64,000 nucleotides of DNA from the NCBI GenBank assembly GCA_963724705.1, contig CAVRVS010000004.1, positions 1,612,001 through 1,676,000 on the forward strand. The letters are read 5' to 3'. Made by a program: the position numbers and the translations under genes. A model generated the notes under the pieces. It had not been told where the DNA came from. It was given only the letters and a program-made list of their open reading frames with translations, and did no database searches. Below, in pieces: positions 60,576 through 64,000 of the stretch (positions are counted from its first letter, which is position 1; every line of letters starts with the position of its first letter). The stretch is from DASQPR01 sp963724705. Lineage in GTDB: Bacteria > Actinomycetota > Actinomycetes > Mycobacteriales > Micromonosporaceae.

Positions 60576-61829
60576 ATGAACGAGGCGTTGGAGCGGGCCC
60601 GGGCGGAGATCGCCGGGTTCGTGTCGCGTCCGGTCTATGGCCTGTCCGACACGCAGTTGGCGGAAGATGCGGCTGGTCTGTATCGGGTGGTGTCGGCCGC
60701 GACCGCCGCGATCGCCGCACTCGCCCGCGAAGCCCAGGGACGCGATCTGCCCCGGCGGCAGGCGGCCGCGTCGACGGTGGCCTGGCTGCGCGACCTACTA
60801 CGCATCAGCCCAGCCGAAGCGCGGACCCTCGTCACCCTGGGCGAGGTGCTCGATAAGCGGCCGGTCCTCGCCAACACGGTCACCGACGGTCGAGTAAACG
60901 CCGCCCAGGCGGTCGCGATCGGCCGGGTGCTGGCCGACGTCCCCGACCAGGAACCCGGGTTGGTGGACAAGGTCGAAACTGTGCTGATCGGCCACGCCGC
61001 CCAGTTCGAACCCGGCATCCTGCGGCGACTCGGCGACCGGGTCCTCGCCCACATCAACCCCGACCTGGCCGACATGCGGCTGCGTGACCGGTTGGACCGG
61101 GAACAGCGACACGCGCAGCAGCGCCGCGGCTTCACCCTGTCCCCCGACGGGTTGGGTGGCATCCGCCTGACCGGCATCCTCGACGTCGAAGGCGCCGCGA
61201 TCATCGACGCCGCCATCGGACCCTTGACCCGGCCGAACCGCGACGCGTCCGGGCTGGACCTGCGCACCCCCGCCGCCCGCCGCGCCGACGCCCTCGTCGA
61301 CGTCTGCCAACTCGCGCTACGCACCGGGCAACTACCGGCCACCGGCGGGCAACCCGCCCAACTCAACGTCACCATCGACCTGCAGGCGCTGCAACGCGAC
61401 GTTGCCGTCGGACAATTGGACACTGGCGCACTGCTCACCCCGGCAGCCACCCGACGCGTCGCCTGCGACGCCGGCATCATCCCCGCCCTCCTCGACGGCG
61501 CCGGGGTCCCGATCGATGTCGGCCGCACCCGCCGCCCGTTTACCGGCGCCGCCCGTGTAGCGATTCTGCTCCGCGACGGCGGCTGCGCCTTTCCCGGCTG
61601 CGAACGACCACCCCGCTGGACAGACATTCACCACATCGTCCACTGGAGCGATGGCGGCCACACCGACCGCGATAACGGTGTCGCCCTTTGCCGCCACCAC
61701 CACCGGTTGATCCACACGAGTGACTGGGCGATCAAACTCGGACCCGACCGGAAGCCGAATTTCATTCCGCCCACCCACATCGACCCCGACCGCAAACCCC
61801 GCCGCAACCCATACCACCAACGCAACTAA
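60576..61829 (+). CDS. DUF222 (13E12) protein with HNH nuclease domain
   Basis: 417 residues. N-terminal about 300 residues: DUF222 region (A-A-S-T-V-A-W-L, L-R-I-S-P-A-E-A, G-R-V-N-A-A-Q-A-V-A-I). C-terminal HNH: C-A-F-P-G-C-E, then D-I-H-H-I-V-H-W-S-D-G-G-H-T-D, N-G-V-A-L-C-R-H-H-H-R-L-I-H. DUF222-HNH genes are multicopy in many actinobacteria (REP13E12 in M. tuberculosis) and are thought to be mobile or repeat-associated. It is followed within 220 bp by hairpin repeats. No SD is obvious at ATG 60576. Confidence 0.93.
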   Translation: MNEALERARAEIAGFVSRPVYGLSDTQLAEDAAGLYRVVSAATAAIAALAREAQGRDLPRRQAAASTVAWLRDLLRISPAEARTLVTLGEVLDKRPVLANTVTDGRVNAAQAVAIGRVLADVPDQEPGLVDKVETVLIGHAAQFEPGILRRLGDRVLAHINPDLADMRLRDRLDREQRHAQQRRGFTLSPDGLGGIRLTGILDVEGAAIIDAAIGPLTRPNRDASGLDLRTPAARRADALVDVCQLALRTGQLPATGGQPAQLNVTIDLQALQRDVAVGQLDTGALLTPAATRRVACDAGIIPALLDGAGVPIDVGRTRRPFTGAARVAILLRDGGCAFPGCERPPRWTDIHHIVHWSDGGHTDRDNGVALCRHHHRLIHTSDWAIKLGPDRKPNFIPPTHIDPDRKPRRNPYHQRN

Positions 61830-62047
61830 GCCGTGAACCAGCCCGAAGCCATCACGAACAACCCATCCCGGGCGACGTGCAGCCGCGGAGTTCGATGCCG
61901 CCGAGCTTGGCGAGCCGGTACTGCGAGTCGGCGAGGTTGAGGCGCTGCGCCCGGTTGGGAACTACGCACGGGCAGCCATGAGCGTTGGCCTCGGCGCCCG
62001 AGGCTCCTGGGCGGCGCGCCAACACCCCCAACCACTGCCCCACGAAG

Positions 62048-62310
62048 CCTGCCGACCCTCCGCTCAGGCGCCGAGACATCCAGAGTGCGCCAACCCACCG
62101 TCCGCGCCACGACCACACCAAGTGCGCCGACCGTCGGTCCAGGCGCGTAGACAGGCAGAGTGCGCCGACCGTCGGTCCAGGCGCTTAGACAGGCAGAGTG
62201 CGCCGACCGTCGGTCCAGGCGCTGTAGACAGGCAGAGTGCGCCGACCGTCGGTCCAGGCGCTTAGACAGGCAGAGTGCGCCGACCATTGGTCCAGGCGCT
62301 TAGACAAGCC
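62048..62310. repeat. Second hairpin-repeat array (38-39-bp units)
   Basis: Five well-conserved units begin at 62122, 62160, 62198, 62237 and 62275, reading GTGCGCCGACCGTCGG and ending TAGACAGGCAGA; two decayed units precede them from 62048. The core is the reverse complement of the core in the 72-bp array. The unit at 62275 has GACCATTGGTC in place of GACCGTCGGTC: stem arms kept, loop changed. The remainder of the gap from 61830 has no recognised gene. Confidence 0.95.
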
Positions 62311-62334
62311 TCACAAACGCGGTTAGATGAGGGC

Positions 62335-63123
62335 ATGGATCTCGGACTCGCCGGACGTGTGTACATCGTGACCGGCGCGTCGCGCGGCCTCGGCTTCGCC
62401 GCGGCCGAATGCCTCGTCGCCGACGGTGCACATGTCGTCATCGCCTCGCGTCACGCCGACGCCGTCACCGCCGCCGCCGAGCGGCTCACGGCCGAGGCCC
62501 GAGACATCGGGTCAACGGGTACGGCCCGCGCGATCGCGGTGAACAACGCCGAGCCGGACGCGGCCGAACGTCTCGTGACCGCCGCACTGGAGCGAGGCAA
62601 TCGCCTCGACGGCGCGCTGATCTCGGTGGGCGGGCCGCCAACCGCCTCGGCCACGGCCGTCACCGACGAGCAATGGCTCGAGTCGTTCGAGACGGTGTTC
62701 CTCGGTGCCGTACGCATCGCCCGTACGGTCGCGGCCCGCCTCGCCGATCACGACGGGGGAACGATCGCCTTCGTCCTGTCGACGTCGGTCCGGGCGCCGC
62801 TGCCGGGTCTCGGCATCTCCAACGGTCTCCGTCCGGGGCTAGCCGCCGTCGCGAAGGAGATGTCCGATGAGTACGGCCCGCGTCGCGTACGGGTCCTGAG
62901 CCTGCTGCCCGGCCGGATCGCGACCGACCGGATGCGCGAACTTACGGCCTCGGCGCCCGACCCGGAAGCGGCCGCGCGGGCGCTGGCCGCCGAGATCCCG
63001 TTGCGCCGGCTCGGCGACCCGACCGAGTTCGGCCGGGTCGCCGCGTTTCTGCTGTCGCCGGCGGCGAGCTACCTGACCGGCATCACCGTGCCGGTCGACG
63101 GTGGCCTACTAAGGACATTCTGA
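62335..63123 (+). CDS. SDR-family protein with altered catalytic Tyr/Lys
   Basis: 262 residues. Rossmann loop T-G-A-S-R-G-L-G near 13-20 and A-N/G-G-P-P. The place of the Y-x3-K motif reads L-G-I-S-N-G-L-R-P-G-L, so the usual Tyr and Lys are absent, while the C-terminal S-Y-L-T-G-I-T-V-P-V-D-G-G remains. Such divergent SDRs occur in actinobacteria and may bind but not reduce in the usual way. Starts 25 bp after the repeat array and its 3' end overlaps the transporter gene. Confidence 0.85.
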   Translation: MDLGLAGRVYIVTGASRGLGFAAAECLVADGAHVVIASRHADAVTAAAERLTAEARDIGSTGTARAIAVNNAEPDAAERLVTAALERGNRLDGALISVGGPPTASATAVTDEQWLESFETVFLGAVRIARTVAARLADHDGGTIAFVLSTSVRAPLPGLGISNGLRPGLAAVAKEMSDEYGPRRVRVLSLLPGRIATDRMRELTASAPDPEAAARALAAEIPLRRLGDPTEFGRVAAFLLSPAASYLTGITVPVDGGLLRTF

Positions 63124-64000
63124 GACGGCAGAAATGACGGACGCCCCGGCAAGCCGGCAGGAGCGTCAATCGGCCGGCACGCCACCGTCGCGGTCGGACG
63201 GTGCACGCCGACGCCAGCATCGACCGGCTCAGCCTCGACGCCGACCACCTCGGCGCCGTCACCAGACCTGCCGCCGCGCGCCATGAACGTGACCGCGATG
63301 AGCAAGACCGCCATGCCGGCGATGGACGCTACCGATAGATGCTCGCCGAGCAACCCGACGGCGATGACCGCGGCCGTCACCGACTCGAGCAACGCGATGA
63401 CCGACGCCGTCGCCGCCGGCACCGTTGCCAGGCCAGCGAAGAACCATTGGTACGCCAGAACGGTCGGCACGAGCCCGAGATACACCAGCCACGCGACGGC
63501 CCCGAACGTGTTACCGCCGTGCGGCAGCGCGCCTTCGACCACGGCGATCGGCGCGAGGCAGACCATGCCGACGACGTACGCGGGAAGCATTTCGCCCTGA
63601 CCCTGACGCGCCCGGCCCTGCAGGATCACCGCGCTGTAGGTGGCGGCGGACAGGAGCGCGAGCAGGATGCCGAGCGTCGCGTCGCTGCCTCCCGCGTGCG
63701 GCCCGAACGTGAGAAGAACGAGCCCGACCAGTGCCAACCCGATCGCGGCCATCCGACCGTAGGTCAACCGCTCGCCCAGCAGGTAACGCGCACCGAGAGC
63801 GATGAGCACCGGACAGGTGCCCATGGTGACCAGCGTCGCTAGCGCGACGCCGGCGGTGTCGGCCGACCCGAAGTAGGCGGCCTGGGATACGGCGAGACCG
63901 ACACCGCCGATGATGGCCGTCGACCACTGCACGCGGTGCTGCCACCCCGATCGCCACGGTGTGCGGGTGCGTCGCTGGGCGGCGGCTTCGGCCACCGGCA
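63069..64000 (-). CDS. EamA/DMT-superfamily transporter, 5' end outside the window
   Basis: The frame is open to the end of the window; about 310 residues are visible. Eight membrane helices and the paired EamA domains are seen (I-I-G-G-V-G-L-A-V-S-Q-A, and Y-L-G-L-V-P-T-V-L-A-Y-Q). The first two helices are probably beyond 64000, so the ATG at 63995 is not the start. The last about 65 residues are hydrophilic and Pro/Gly-rich and overlap the SDR 3' end by 55 bp, either a natural tail or a late frameshift. Likely exporter of small metabolites. Confidence 0.85.
   Translation of the reverse strand, partial: PVAEAAAQRRTRTPWRSGWQHRVQWSTAIIGGVGLAVSQAAYFGSADTAGVALATLVTMGTCPVLIALGARYLLGERLTYGRMAAIGLALVGLVLLTFGPHAGGSDATLGILLALLSAATYSAVILQGRARQGQGEMLPAYVVGMVCLAPIAVVEGALPHGGNTFGAVAWLVYLGLVPTVLAYQWFFAGLATVPAATASVIALLESVTAAVIAVGLLGEHLSVASIAGMAVLLIAVTFMARGGRSGDGAEVVGVEAEPVDAGVGVHRPTATVACRPIDAPAGLPGRPSFLPSQNVLSRPPSTGTVMPVR

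Noticed and set aside
61852..62121. Minus-strand 89-residue frame after the HNH gene
   Set aside because: The middle (V-P-N-R-A-Q-R-L-N-L-A-D) has protein-like composition, but it begins in decayed repeats and has no start signal. At most a gene remnant.
62048..62310. Regularly spaced repeats as a CRISPR array
   Set aside because: The whole 38-bp unit is repeated with no unique spacers, and no cas gene lies near; the same holds for the 72-bp array at 54522.

Overview
This is a 64 kb, very GC-rich chromosomal stretch from an actinobacterium. The evidence is the codon bias, frequent GTG/TTG starts, a mycobacterial-type FabG1-InhA-ferrochelatase block, a moxR/DUF58/VWA operon, DUF1707, DUF3097 and DUF222-HNH proteins, an AcnR-like regulator next to aconitase, and large LAL-type regulators. 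The genus cannot be fixed from the sequence. The order moxR - DUF58 - VWA - fabG - inhA - hemH - NfeD - SPFH parallels the M. tuberculosis acn/moxR1/fabG1/inhA/hemH region, but the block lacks mycolic-acid-specific neighbours. No rRNA or tRNA gene, CRISPR array, prophage or insertion sequence was recognised.

Layout. 0-9.8 kb: end of a VKOR-type protein, a small-molecule kinase, a NarL-type two-component system facing a DUF1707 gene, an SDR, an amidohydrolase and a LAL regulator. 9.9-14.7 kb: membrane protein, lipoprotein, NUDIX hydrolase and a short family-A DNA polymerase. 14.8-18.3 kb: sugar ABC importer (two permeases and a binding lipoprotein) behind a promoter with a palindromic site. 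18.9-24.7 kb: beta-amino-acid catabolism (class III aminotransferase plus methylmalonate/malonate-semialdehyde dehydrogenase) with pirin and a PucR regulator. 24.7-29.8 kb: TrmH, a membrane protein with a low-complexity tail, the SPFH/NfeD pair and DUF3097. 30.7-38.5 kb: HAD phosphatase, coproporphyrin ferrochelatase, InhA-type enoyl reductase, FabG, and the VWA-DUF58-MoxR operon. 38.8-51.5 kb: Zn-binding protein, PAP2 protein with a frameshifted tail, threonine synthase, thioesterase, MBL hydrolase, a Ser/Thr kinase with a beta-propeller, an ankyrin protein behind a structured leader, asparagine synthetase and Xaa-Pro aminopeptidase. 51.7-64 kb: aconitase, a 72-bp tandem repeat array, a frameshifted FAD oxidoreductase divergent from a TetR gene, RIO kinase, HAD, nitrilase, AcnR-like regulator, DUF222-HNH protein, a second repeat array of the same family, an unusual SDR and an EamA transporter cut by the window end.

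The most interesting signals are non-coding. (1) A leader at 46245-46391 has a closed multi-helix domain followed by a long hairpin that buries the ribosome binding site of the ankyrin gene, which is riboswitch-like. (2) A family of hairpin repeats forms two arrays (54522-55020 and 62048-62310) and a lone copy at 2046-2095; stems are conserved and loops vary. (3) A perfect 20-bp inverted repeat fills the 67-bp gap between a TetR gene, apparently leaderless, and its divergent oxidoreductase. (4) A 21-codon leader ORF with an SD-masking hairpin precedes a 33-residue membrane peptide. Two genes carry probable frameshifts; one coincides with a 16-bp duplication.
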